Of a stretch of 64,000 nucleotides of DNA, positions 24,820 through 33,442 are shown piece by piece. The translations under genes and the position numbers were made by a program. Positions within the stretch are counted from its first letter, which is position 1. The number at the start of each line of letters is the position of its first letter. The notes below the pieces were generated by a model. The model saw only the letters and a program-made list of their open reading frames with translations. It had not been told where the DNA came from and made no database searches. This DNA comes from Cohnella endophytica (GTDB lineage: Bacteria; Bacillota; Bacilli; Paenibacillales; Paenibacillaceae): NCBI RefSeq assembly GCF_003628305.1, contig NZ_RBZM01000011.1, forward strand, positions 182,146 to 246,145, given 5' to 3'.

Positions 24820-25818
24820 TTATTCATGGTTCGCGTGTCCTTCGTGATTCATGGCTTCCATTTCTTCGGCAGTCATCCCGTCCATGGAGCCTGAGGTACC
24901 GGAAGCGGCATGTTCCGTATTCGAACCGTGTTGATGTTCCGACGAGCCCGAGCCGTGTTGATGTTCGCCGTATTTATGAACGATTTGTTCGAAGAGCCCT
25001 TCCGGAATCGACGAGAACGTCTCGACTTCCGATACGCCCGGAAGTGCCAGCTGCTCATAACCTTCCTTCGTCAACGCGGGAGAAGAGCCTTTGACTTGCT
25101 TCACCCAGTCGTCGAATTCTTCTTGGGAAGTCGCCTTCGCCGTGAAGTTCATTTTGCCGAAGTCTTTGCCGCTAAAGTTTGCACCCATTCCCATATAGGA
25201 ACCCGGTTCGTCGGCGATCAGATTCAGTTTCATCTCCATGCCGGACATCGTGTAGATTTGACCGCCAAGCTGCGGAATCCAGAACGAATTCATCGGAGCG
25301 TCCGAAGTGAGCCTGAACTCGATCGGGACGTTATCGGGGAATTGAAGGTAGTTAACCGACGCGATCCCTTGCTCCGGATATTGGAACAACCATTTCCAAT
25401 CGAGCGACGTCACCTGAATGACGATCGGCTTCGCCTCGTGCTCGAGCGGCTTGGACGGTTCAAGTTTGTAGGAGTACTTGACCGTCACGACGGCCAGAAT
25501 GGCGATGATCACGATCGGAATGCCCCACCAGATCGCCTCCAGCTTCGTGCTGTGCTCCCAAGTAGGATCGTATTTCGCCGATTTGGCCGATTGGCCCGGC
25601 TTATGGCGGTATCGCCATACAATATAGAAGGTAAGGACCAGAACAGGCACGAGTACGACCAAACATAACAACGAAGAAATTACGATCAGATCCAGCTGCT
25701 GCTTGCCGATCTCGCCTTTCGGATTCAATACGACTAGCTTATCGCTGCAACCCGTCATCAGAACCGCCATCGCGGTCAGCGACAGGACGGTCGCTAGGCG
25801 CCGAAGCCCTTTCACCAT
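24820..25818 (-). CDS. qoxA: Quinol oxidase subunit II
   Basis: A 332-residue lipoprotein (lipobox LMTGC, Cys24) with two membrane helices and an extracytoplasmic cupredoxin domain. The domain lacks the cysteines and histidines of a CuA centre, so this is a quinol and not a cytochrome c oxidase. The last about 45 residues form a histidine/methionine-rich tail (EHQHGSGSSEHQHGS and NHEGHANHE). The start is taken as the ATG at 25818, six bases after GGGGGAG; frames reaching back to 26004 add about 60 residues that do not look like signal peptide. It is the first gene of the qox operon. Confidence 0.92.
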   Translation of the reverse strand: MVKGLRRLATVLSLTAMAVLMTGCSDKLVVLNPKGEIGKQQLDLIVISSLLCLVVLVPVLVLTFYIVWRYRHKPGQSAKSAKYDPTWEHSTKLEAIWWGIPIVIIAILAVVTVKYSYKLEPSKPLEHEAKPIVIQVTSLDWKWLFQYPEQGIASVNYLQFPDNVPIEFRLTSDAPMNSFWIPQLGGQIYTMSGMEMKLNLIADEPGSYMGMGANFSGKDFGKMNFTAKATSQEEFDDWVKQVKGSSPALTKEGYEQLALPGVSEVETFSSIPEGLFEQIVHKYGEHQHGSGSSEHQHGSNTEHAASGTSGSMDGMTAEEMEAMNHEGHANHE

Positions 25819-26156
25819 TTCCATCTCCCCCATCTTCTTGCTTCTTGCCATTACCCGGCAACGTCTGCCGGTAAGCATTATTCCCGAGGGTGCCATGCTC
25901 AGCATCCCCTCTCCTGTGACCAACATATCAGAAAGAAAAGCGCAGTTCCTTACTGTTAACAAAGGAGACAAATAAACGTTGAAATTTCGCAATATTTTGT
26001 TCACCAGTTGTTCACAATGTGAAAAACTTCACATACATTGGCGAAAGTTCCCTCTATTATGCCGTTTTCGGATTAAAGACACGCAACAAAACAGGGCTGC
26101 CCGGAAAGGTCTGATTCGACCCTTCGGACAACCCCGATGCGGTAATTATTTTGCGA
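25819..26156 (-). promoter_or_regulatory. Upstream region of the qox operon
   Basis: This 338-base gap contains no gene I can support. It carries a cluster of TTCAC/GTGAA half-sites at about 26000-26033. No clean -35/-10 pair was identified. Confidence 0.4.
26018..26033. promoter_or_regulatory. Rex- or Fnr-like operator upstream of qox
   Basis: TGTGAA-AAAC-TTCACA is a perfect palindrome (arms extend to 7 bases with the flanking A and T). It matches the Rex consensus TTGTGAA-N4-TTCACAA except the outermost base, and also the Fnr/CRP form TGTGA-N6-TCACA. An overlapping TTCACA-A-TGTGAA lies at 26011-26023. Confidence 0.6.
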
Positions 26157-26387
26157 TTATTCCGTCGTCGCGACGGGCTGAGCGGAATCTTGATTACGTT
26201 GCATAAGCGGAGCAAGGACTCCGAACAACAGAATCTGGCTGCCGCCGACTAGAAATCCGATGCCGACCATTAATCCGAGATTGCGATCGTTAAATTGCGA
26301 AATATTCAATATGCAACAGATAATACCGGCGGCGATGACGACCATGGCTACCCACTTCAACATCCGCGACATTTCTTTGTTTTTCAT
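26157..26387 (-). CDS. Small membrane protein, unknown
   Basis: A 76-residue protein with two hydrophobic helices (about residues 10-26 and 38-60) and a polar C-terminal tail. The ATG at 26387 follows GGGGTG at a normal distance; the frame open to 26468 has no ribosome site. It lies alone between the binding lipoprotein and the qox operon. I do not recognise the family. Confidence 0.65.
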   Translation of the reverse strand: MKNKEMSRMLKWVAMVVIAAGIICCILNISQFNDRNLGLMVGIGFLVGGSQILLFGVLAPLMQRNQDSAQPVATTE

Positions 26388-26515
26388 GAGGTTCACCCCT
26401 TCTCCCGTGAAAGCGCTATATGTGAACATTTTAGCACAACAAAGTGACGAATTAAAGTCGAAATTCACAACTTCGACAAAAATAGGCCTTCATAGGATAC
26501 CACGGGAGAAGCTTT

Positions 26516-27988
26516 TCAATTCGAAGCGCCGGCCGCGGCGCTTCCCGTACCGGATTGGACCGATTCGGCAGGCGCATCCGATCCGGCAATGGCCTCGCCC
26601 GACGCGGCGTTCGGTTTGCCTTCCTTCTCGCTTTCCTCCGTAAGCATCTGCTGTCCCTTGGCCTGCAGATTGTCCAGCGCTTCGGAGATCGTCGACTTCC
26701 CGTCCGTAACGTTCTGCATCTCTTGTTGCGTCAGACCGTCGAACTTCATGAAGAACTCTTGCGGAAGCTTATCCCAATCTTTGTACATATTGTTCTGAGC
26801 CGGTTTCAGGCTATAGAAGGCTTCCATATGATGACCGCCTTCTCCGCCGTCGAGATATTTCGTCCTAATCGGGAAGCTGCCGTTCTGAAGCTTGGACGTC
26901 ACTCTTGCGAAGTCGTCCCCGTTCACGTAACTGATGAATTTCCAAGCCGCCTCGGCATTCGGCGAATTGGCGTCGATCGCGAAGATTTGATTCATTGACA
27001 TCCCGGTGCTCTCGTCGGGCTTCTGGGGGTTGACCGGCATCGTTACGAGATCCCAGTTCTGAATGCCTTTGCCCTTCAGCCTAGCCTTAGCTTCCGAGAG
27101 CTGGTTCATGAGATAATTACCTTCGATGACCATCGCCACTTTGCCCCCGATAAACGGATCGCTAAGTAGGTAATCCTCGTATGTACTTCCTCCGCTCATG
27201 CCATTCTGATTTTCCATGTATAACGACCCGGATTTAATCGCTTTATCCGCGACCTCGAACGCAGCTTTCCAAGAATCGGAATTGATCATCAATTGCTTGG
27301 CCGTCGGATTTATATACGATAGTCCTTGCGAGTTGCCGATATTCAGGCCGAAATAATACAGTTGCGTTTGATAACCGGTTTTCAAGCCGTACACCCGGTC
27401 TTCTTTGGAGCCCGTCGTCGGGAATCGGGCGGCGAGCTGCAGAAGTTCTTCCCAACTCATCTTGTCCTTCGGAAGGGTTACTCCGTATTTCTCGAACATA
27501 TCCTTGTTGTAGTAGATCGCTTGGCTATAGAAATTAGGCGACATTCCATATAATACGCCGTCGCTAAGGCCTTTAACGTAGTCGATGACGCCGGGCACGA
27601 TCCCCTCGAGGTCATACTTGTCCTTCTTGATGAACGATTCGAGATTATACAGTTTTCCTTCGCTAGCCTTAGTCGTATATTCGTCAGTGCTAAGCATTAA
27701 GACATCCGGCTTCTGTTCATCGATAAAATCTTGCATGGCCTTCTTCATATCTTTGCCTTCCTCGTACGCGATGTTCTGCGTAGAGACGACTTCGATCTCG
27801 ACGTTCGGATATACTGCGGAGAATAGCATTCCGTATTGCTGATAAAAACTTCTTTCGTCGTAGTACATGACCTTGAGCGTAGATTTAACGTCCTTCTTGC
27901 TCTCGTTCCCTCCGGAGCTGCAACCCGCCATTACCCCGGCGCACATCGAGAACACGACTACGATCGCAGCCAATCTTGGTAAACGCAT
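26516..27988 (-). CDS. ABC-type extracellular solute-binding lipoprotein
   Basis: A 490-residue lipoprotein (lipobox VMAGC, Cys23) of the family 1 solute-binding proteins, mostly sugar or oligosaccharide binders. Typical stretches are PDVLMLSTDEYTTKASEG, PKDKMSWEELLQLAARFP, GGKVAMVIEGNYLMNQL and AAWKFISYVNGDDFARV. The last about 45 residues are an unusual Ser/Ala/Glu-rich disordered tail. No permease or ATPase gene lies next to it, so it either serves a distant transporter or acts as a sensor partner. The ligand is unknown. Confidence 0.87.
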   Translation of the reverse strand: MRLPRLAAIVVVFSMCAGVMAGCSSGGNESKKDVKSTLKVMYYDERSFYQQYGMLFSAVYPNVEIEVVSTQNIAYEEGKDMKKAMQDFIDEQKPDVLMLSTDEYTTKASEGKLYNLESFIKKDKYDLEGIVPGVIDYVKGLSDGVLYGMSPNFYSQAIYYNKDMFEKYGVTLPKDKMSWEELLQLAARFPTTGSKEDRVYGLKTGYQTQLYYFGLNIGNSQGLSYINPTAKQLMINSDSWKAAFEVADKAIKSGSLYMENQNGMSGGSTYEDYLLSDPFIGGKVAMVIEGNYLMNQLSEAKARLKGKGIQNWDLVTMPVNPQKPDESTGMSMNQIFAIDANSPNAEAAWKFISYVNGDDFARVTSKLQNGSFPIRTKYLDGGEGGHHMEAFYSLKPAQNNMYKDWDKLPQEFFMKFDGLTQQEMQNVTDGKSTISEALDNLQAKGQQMLTEESEKEGKPNAASGEAIAGSDAPAESVQSGTGSAAAGASN

Positions 27989-28153
27989 AACTTCACACCC
28001 TCCACTATGATCGGTATTCCCATAAATCGCTCCTACTGCCCCCTATTCTCCTAATCTATAATTAGTTTTACATATTGTACCATGGTAGAAGGTGTAAATT
28101 TTTAAATTTTTCTTAAAAATACCTTATTATTAAGAGGACTGACTAGTAGAAAT

Positions 28154-28171
28154 CCCCAACTTTAGTCGGGG
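28154..28171. repeat. Hairpin resembling an IS200/IS605-type element end
   Basis: CCCCAACTTTAGTCGGGG, flanked by AAAT and TTC, resembles the ACTTTAGT hairpin found near the right ends of many Firmicutes TnpB-type elements. No transposase remains nearby, so this would only be a relic. Confidence 0.3.
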
Positions 28172-28252
28172 TTCGGCATCAACTATCGTCGGTTAATTCC
28201 CGATGGGGTCATCCGTTATGATGGAAGCATCGAGAAGAAAAGGGAGAGTTCT

Positions 28253-28801
28253 ATGAACAAGCAACAATTCATCGATAGCCTCGGACATTATTTCGCTTCG
28301 TTGCCCGAACAAGACCAACTCGCGATTTTGCGCGACTATGAAGCTCATTTTCAACAGGGGGAACTCGAAGGCAAATCCGAAGATCAGATCGCTTACGAGC
28401 TAGGGCACCCGTTGTCCGTAGCTAAGGATGCTTTATTCGTCGGCTCGGCTTACGATTTCCGTCCCGCTCCGGCCAAGCCGGATTATCCGAGACTTATCGG
28501 CGTATCGATCGCGCTATTTTTCCTGAACGTCATGTTCGCGATTCCGGTCTTCGCTTCCGTTTGGGCCGCTTTTGTCTCCGTATGCGCCGTAGCGCTGTCC
28601 GGGTTGCTGTCTCCGATTCTATTAGGCTTCGAAACGGCATGGTATGGCGACTTCACTTACCACAAGCTGATGTTCGCGGCTGGCATGTTAGGACTCGGCA
28701 TGCTGCTGGCGGGAGGAGCATACGCCCTGGGCAAGCTGCTGGGGGCCGTTACGATCAGGTACGCGCGTTGGAACTATAAGACATGGAGAGGAAGACTGTA
28801 A
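28253..28801 (+). CDS. DUF1700 (HAAS domain) membrane protein
   Basis: A 182-residue protein. An N-terminal helical HAAS domain (about residues 1-60: FIDSLGHYFASLPEQDQLAILRDYEAHF in family terms, ending GKSEDQIAYELGHP) is followed by three to four membrane helices. In many Firmicutes DUF1700 genes sit between a PadR regulator and a DUF4097 gene and are linked to envelope stress. Here the DUF4097 gene follows directly, but no PadR gene is present. AGGGAGAG precedes the ATG. Confidence 0.85.
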   Translation: MNKQQFIDSLGHYFASLPEQDQLAILRDYEAHFQQGELEGKSEDQIAYELGHPLSVAKDALFVGSAYDFRPAPAKPDYPRLIGVSIALFFLNVMFAIPVFASVWAAFVSVCAVALSGLLSPILLGFETAWYGDFTYHKLMFAAGMLGLGMLLAGGAYALGKLLGAVTIRYARWNYKTWRGRL

Positions 28802-28803
28802 CG

Positions 28804-29670
28804 ATGAGAAAATTCTGGTACTTCACCGCGTTCTGCCTCGTTATTATCGGGGTAGCGGGTGCCTTGACTTATGATTGGAAATCGAAAGAAAATCTGCCCG
28901 AGTTCGAGAAACAATGGAGTTTCTCCGCGAGCGAGCTCCGCAATCTGGAGATCGTTAGCGACTACAACGTAGCCGTGACTTTCACGAAGAGCGAGGACGG
29001 ACGAAATTCGATCCGCTTGAACGGACAAGGAACAGAGAAAATGATCGAGAATACGAAGGCCACGGAAATCGCCGACGGAAAGCTTAAACTCGATTTGACT
29101 CGCATGCCTAAGAAATATATAAATTTCTTCGACTTCGATTTCGGCAGCGCCAAAGAACAGCTTGTCATCTCCGTGACGGACGCTTCCTTGCTAGACTCGC
29201 TGCGGATCAAACTGGATTCCGGCAACATCACGGTTACCGACGCCGCTCTGGAAACAATCTCAGAAGCGAAGCTCACGACCGACTCCGGAAACATCACCCT
29301 AACCCGGTTCAAAAGCGAGAAATTGATCGTCGGCGTCGATTCCGGCAACATTACCGGCAACGAGGTCGCCGCGGACATTAAAGCATCCACCGATTCGGGA
29401 AACATCAAGCTCGATAAAGTAACAGGTCCGACTCGCCTTTCCGTGGATTCGGGCAACATCAGACTCACGAAACAAGACAATGCGAGCTCCGACCTTTCCA
29501 CCGATTCCGGCAACGTGTATGTCCAGGTACCCGCAAGCTTCGCCGGTTCCTACGATCTGAGAACCGATTCCGGTTCCGTGCATGCCCCGGAATCCAAAAG
29601 AACGACGATGGATTACATTAAAATCCGGACCGACAGCGGGAATATTCGCGTCGAGGAAGGCCCGCAATAA
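28804..29670 (+). CDS. DUF4097 beta-solenoid protein with DSGN repeats
   Basis: A 288-residue protein with one N-terminal membrane helix (about residues 5-22) and an extracytoplasmic beta-strand repeat domain. The motif TDSGNI recurs eight times from about residue 135 onward (variants LDSGNI, VDSGNI, TDSGSV) roughly every 17-20 residues. This fits a beta-helix with Asp-Ser-Gly-Asn turns. The ATG at 28804 lies two bases after the DUF1700 stop and is preferred to the TTG/ATG within that gene because GAGAGGAAG lies upstream of it. It probably acts with DUF1700 at the cell surface; the function is unknown. Confidence 0.85.
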   Translation: MRKFWYFTAFCLVIIGVAGALTYDWKSKENLPEFEKQWSFSASELRNLEIVSDYNVAVTFTKSEDGRNSIRLNGQGTEKMIENTKATEIADGKLKLDLTRMPKKYINFFDFDFGSAKEQLVISVTDASLLDSLRIKLDSGNITVTDAALETISEAKLTTDSGNITLTRFKSEKLIVGVDSGNITGNEVAADIKASTDSGNIKLDKVTGPTRLSVDSGNIRLTKQDNASSDLSTDSGNVYVQVPASFAGSYDLRTDSGSVHAPESKRTTMDYIKIRTDSGNIRVEEGPQ

Positions 29671-29696
29671 CGAGGAAGACTAAACGCATCCGTCGC

Positions 29697-29739
29697 AAAA
29701 GACTCCGTGCCGTCGAAGTTCGAGCAATACGGAGTCTTT
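29697..29739 (+). terminator. Probable terminator after the DUF4097 gene
   Basis: AAAAGACTCCGT pairs with ACGGAGTCTTT around a 20-base loop. The trailing T-run is short. Confidence 0.55.
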
Positions 29740-29792
29740 GGCGTAAGCGTATATCCTACGGCGCGAGACGATGAACACAAGGAGGAAGATCG

Positions 29793-30356
29793 ATGTTCTC
29801 TATTCTTGCCGGCGTCATCTACGCCAACGTGTTGCTCTTCATGACCGCGGCCTGGATCGCGGGCAGTAAAGCTTCGAAATTGCTCTACGGCGGTTCGCCC
29901 GAACGCATGCAACGCAAAGCCCGCAAGCTAATGGTATGGATAGCCTACGCCACATTGCCCGCTTTCTCCCTTATCGTTGCGACGTCGCTAATGCCCCGCT
30001 CGATGAATCCGGTCTTCCGGGAGGATCGCGCGTTGCTGTATGTGTCGTTAACGGCAATTCCACTGCTTGCGATCTGGCTTCTTACGATGCCTAGATTATT
30101 CAAGCTATGGCAAGCCGCTCGCCGCCTTAACCGTGTCCCCTTGCCTGCGAAACTTCGGCAACAAGCTGCCCAACCGCTTGTCGTTCTCCCCTTCCGATCC
30201 GCGGCTCTTGCCGCTGCTGCCATTCTCTATCTCATGCTCGAAACCCCCGTTACGCTCCATTGGCCGAAAGCTTTCGGTCTTCTGGCCGTATGGGTCGCGG
30301 CAACCGTCTCCTTCTGGCTGTTCCATGACCGCCGCGGACAAAGAGCCTTGTCTTAA
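29793..30356 (+). CDS. Multi-spanning membrane protein, unknown
   Basis: A 187-residue protein with about five hydrophobic helices and basic loops, beginning with MFSILAGVIYANVLLF. AAGGAGGAAG precedes the ATG. It lies downstream of the DUF1700-DUF4097 pair after a likely terminator and converges on the short-chain dehydrogenase gene. I do not recognise the family, and the context gives no firm clue. Confidence 0.7.
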   Translation: MFSILAGVIYANVLLFMTAAWIAGSKASKLLYGGSPERMQRKARKLMVWIAYATLPAFSLIVATSLMPRSMNPVFREDRALLYVSLTAIPLLAIWLLTMPRLFKLWQAARRLNRVPLPAKLRQQAAQPLVVLPFRSAALAAAAILYLMLETPVTLHWPKAFGLLAVWVAATVSFWLFHDRRGQRALS

Positions 30357-30406
30357 CAAAAGAGCGGTCGGAGCCCCCACGTTCAACAACTATAATAGGC
30401 GCATTA

Positions 30407-31276
30407 TTAGAAGCCTTGCTCGGCCGCGTAATTGCCCCAGTGCGGGCGTCTTCCGTCGACATCGGAGATTCCGTATTCATCGGACAACCCCCATGAGGTG
30501 AGCGACTTCCCGGATTTCGCCAACAGATCGGGATCGGCGGCCAACGCAGCCACCCCGCGACCGAGGAAGAAGGGCGTCTCCGACTGGAGGAAGTGCACAT
30601 CCTTTGCCGCCGCTTCGCGCCAGTTGTTCTCCGTTACCCCGAAGTGATCGAGCATCTGTTCCGAACGCAGAAAACCCGGCGTAACGGACAGAGCCGTCAC
30701 TCCGTGAGGTCGGAGCTCCGCTGCCAGCGCTTCCGCCAGATGGATAACCGATATTTTCGCCAAGCTATATGGCAAGTTCCCGCGATACCGGTAATCATAA
30801 CCGTCCGTAACCTCTACGATTAATCCTTGTCCCCTCGCCACGAGAAGGGGAGCCCCGTAGTAGCTTGTAATGAGATGGGTTTGTACCGCCCGTCGTTGCA
30901 TGAGTAACGCCTTATCAAGCGAGCCTTCCCAGAAAGGCGTTCCCCATTCCGTTATGTTCTCGCCGCCCCATACGTCGTTCACCAGAATATCCAGTCTGCC
31001 GTCTTGCTCCTCTCGTACCCGATCGAATAGCTTTTTCACTTGCGTCTCATCGGAATGATCCACCTGTACTGGAATGCCTAAACCTCCTTCACGCGACACC
31101 AGCTCGGCCGTTTCCTCGATCGTCTCGCTTCTGCCGATATCGGAAGGCGCTCCCCGCACGCTTCGCCCCGTTCCGTACACGGTAGCTCCTGCCGCCCCCA
31201 ACATCATCGCGATCGCTCGCCCCGCGCCTCTCGTCGCTCCTGCCACGACCGCTACTTTTCCATCTAGAGGTTTCAA
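30407..31276 (-). CDS. Short-chain dehydrogenase/reductase
   Basis: A 289-residue Rossmann-fold oxidoreductase. The N-terminal cofactor motif is GATRGAGRAIA (T-G-x3-G-x-G variant) followed by an Arg (TGRSVRG), which favours NADPH. The catalytic Tyr-x-x-x-Lys is YSLAK, after VEVTDGYDYRYRG. Residues about 85-130 and 225-289 are longer than in classical members. The upstream side is the 52-bp tandem array and then the divergent WYL regulator, a possible controller. The substrate is unknown. Confidence 0.87.
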   Translation of the reverse strand: MKPLDGKVAVVAGATRGAGRAIAMMLGAAGATVYGTGRSVRGAPSDIGRSETIEETAELVSREGGLGIPVQVDHSDETQVKKLFDRVREEQDGRLDILVNDVWGGENITEWGTPFWEGSLDKALLMQRRAVQTHLITSYYGAPLLVARGQGLIVEVTDGYDYRYRGNLPYSLAKISVIHLAEALAAELRPHGVTALSVTPGFLRSEQMLDHFGVTENNWREAAAKDVHFLQSETPFFLGRGVAALAADPDLLAKSGKSLTSWGLSDEYGISDVDGRRPHWGNYAAEQGF

Positions 31277-31430
31277 TTTCCGCCAGCTCCTTTTTGGCCT
31301 TGCTTCTTAACGGCTATGAAATAGTCTTTACTTATTCAGTATAGCCCCTATATAAGACATCTCCTGTCATATAGGGGTGGTATACTGAAGGCAAAGATAG
31401 GAATTTGGAACGTGGAGGGAGTGTGCGGAG

Positions 31431-32354
31431 AGTTACACGGTTTCGTCGAGTAACTCCCTGCTGAGAGCTCCTTTTGAGCGAGAGTTACACGGTTTTGTCG
31501 AGTAACTGCCTGCTGGAAGCCCCTTTCGAGCGAGAGTTACACGGTTTCGTCGAGTAACTCCCTGCTGGGAGCCCCTTTCGAGCGAGAGTTACACGGTTTC
31601 GTCGAGTATCTCCCTGCTGGAAGCTCCTTTCGAGCGAGAGTTACACGGTTTCGTCGAGTATCTCCCTGCTGGGAGCTCCTTTTGAGCGGGAGTTACACGG
31701 TATTGTCGAGTAACTCCCTGCTGGGAGCTCCTTTTGAGCGAGAGTTACACGGTTTCGTCGAGTATCTCCCTGCTGGTAGCTCCTTTTGAGCGAGAGTTAC
31801 ACGGTTTCGTCGAGTAACTCCCTGCTGAAGGCCCCTTTCAAGCGAGAGTTACACGGTTTTGTCGAGTAACTGCCTGCTGGAAGCCCCTTTCGAGCGAGAG
31901 TTACACGGTTTCGTCGAGTAACTCCCTGCTGAAGGCCCCTTTCAAGCGAGAGTTACACGGTTTTGTCGAGTAACTGCCTGCTGGAGGCCCCTTTCGAGCG
32001 AGAGTTACACGGTTTCGTCGAGTATCTCCCTGCTGGTAGCTCCTTTTGAGCGAGAGTTACACGGTTTCGTCGAGTAACTCCCTGCTGAAGGCCCCTTTCA
32101 AGCGAGAGTTACACGGTTTTGTCGAGTAACTGCCTGCTGGAAGCCCCTTTCGAGCGAGAGTTACACGGTTTTGTCGAGTAACTGCCTGCTGGAAGCCCCT
32201 TTCGAGCGAGAGTTACACGGTTTCGTCGAGTAACTCCCTGCTGGAAGCTCCTTTTGAGCGAGTGTTACACGGTTTCTTCGAGTAATTCCCTGCTGGAAGC
32301 TCCTTTTGAGCGAGAGTTACCCGGGTTCGTCGAGTATTTCCCTTCTGGGATTAG
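31431..32354. repeat. Tandem array of 18 units, 52 bp each
   Basis: Eighteen consecutive units, starting at 31431 and then every 52 bases without any insertion or deletion to 32315. Each begins AGTTACACGGTTTCG and holds the imperfect hairpin AGTTAC(A)CG/CG(A)GTAACT with a 7-base loop, then a spacer ending TTTTGAGCGAG or TTTCGAGCGAG. Units 7-9 and 12-14 are the same trio of variants, showing block duplication. The last two units are the most degenerate. No reading frame or gene is supported in 31277-32393. Confidence 0.95.
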
Positions 32355-32393
32355 AGTTTGAGTTACGAGTTAGCGGAAGGAGATGAGCCGTCG

Positions 32394-33410
32394 ATGAGAG
32401 CGGATCGTTTGTTATTGATTTTGTCGTTACTGCAGGAGCATGGCAGGTTGTCCTCGCGGGAGCTGGCGGAGCGGCTCGAGATATCGGAGCGCACCGTGCA
32501 CCGCGATATGGAAGCGTTAAGCGCGGCAGGCATTCCGGTCTATTCGGAAAGGGGCGCGAACGGCGGTTGGTTGCTATCGGAAGGGTACCGAAGCCATATG
32601 ACGGGAATGACGACCGGGGAAATTCGTTCCTTGCTCCTGCTGCAGACTTCCAGCGTCGTGAAGGACCTCGGCTTAAACGATCAAGTGCAGGCCGCGCTCC
32701 GGAAGCTGCTTGCGGCCCTTCCTTCCGCCGCGAGACAAGATGCCGAATACGTTCGGGAACGCATCCACATCGATGGGGCCGGTTGGCACACTGCCGCGCC
32801 ATCGCGGGACACCCTGCTTCGTACTGTGCAGGAGGCCGTGTGGGAACAACGTCTCCTGCGCATTTCCTATCGCGGCTGGGACGCCGAAGAGGATACGGAT
32901 CGCGTTGTTCGTCCTCTCGGTCTGGTCGCTAAGCTCGGCGTCTGGTACATGGTGGCGAAACCCGATTCGGAATCGCCGTCAGATTCGGATGCCGATTTCC
33001 GTACCTACCGGCTCTCCCGGCTGCAAGAGGCAACCAGATTGGAGCAGGTTTTCACGCGTCCGGAGGTATTCGATCTTGCCGCTTACTGGAATCGGTCGAC
33101 GGAGCGCTTCAAAGCGAACCTGCCCCGTTATCAAGCGCGTATACGCATCGCGACGGCAAGATGGGACGAATTCTCAAGGGAGAGATTCATTATCCTTCTA
33201 TCCTCGGATCCCGTTCAATCCGCCGAGTGGACGGAAGCGGAAGTCGAGTTCAATACGGAGGAATATGCCCGCAAAATTCTACTAGGTTACGGCAGGCATG
33301 CCGAAGCGCTAGCTCCCGATTCGTTGAGGGACAGCATTATCGAGGAATCCTGTGCTGTATCCCTGCTATATAAGAAAGGAAAATCCGTCTCACGCGTCGA
33401 AACCGATTAA
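32394..33410 (+). CDS. YafY-type regulator with HTH and WYL domains
   Basis: A 338-residue protein. An N-terminal winged helix (LSSRELAERLEISERTVHRD, about residues 17-36) is followed by a WYL domain (about 135-215, with LLRISYRGWD and RVVRPLGLVAKLGVWYMVA) and a C-terminal WCX region. WYL domains sense nucleic acids or small ligands, and such regulators control DNA-damage, defence or metabolic genes. The ATG at 32394 is chosen because AAGGAG lies upstream; the TTG at 32358 lies in the last repeat unit. The gene starts 40 bases after the array, and a VOC gene follows after 32 bases. Confidence 0.88.
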   Translation: MRADRLLLILSLLQEHGRLSSRELAERLEISERTVHRDMEALSAAGIPVYSERGANGGWLLSEGYRSHMTGMTTGEIRSLLLLQTSSVVKDLGLNDQVQAALRKLLAALPSAARQDAEYVRERIHIDGAGWHTAAPSRDTLLRTVQEAVWEQRLLRISYRGWDAEEDTDRVVRPLGLVAKLGVWYMVAKPDSESPSDSDADFRTYRLSRLQEATRLEQVFTRPEVFDLAAYWNRSTERFKANLPRYQARIRIATARWDEFSRERFIILLSSDPVQSAEWTEAEVEFNTEEYARKILLGYGRHAEALAPDSLRDSIIEESCAVSLLYKKGKSVSRVETD

Positions 33411-33442
33411 ACCGAATCTATTTCTCTTTAGGAGGAGTCCCC

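Noticed and set aside
28962..29513. 183-residue reverse frame opposite the DUF4097 gene
   Set aside because: It is the antisense of the DSGN repeats with no ribosome site.
31431..32354. CRISPR array
   Set aside because: The whole 52-bp unit repeats, including the part that would be a spacer, and no cas gene is present. It is a plain tandem repeat.
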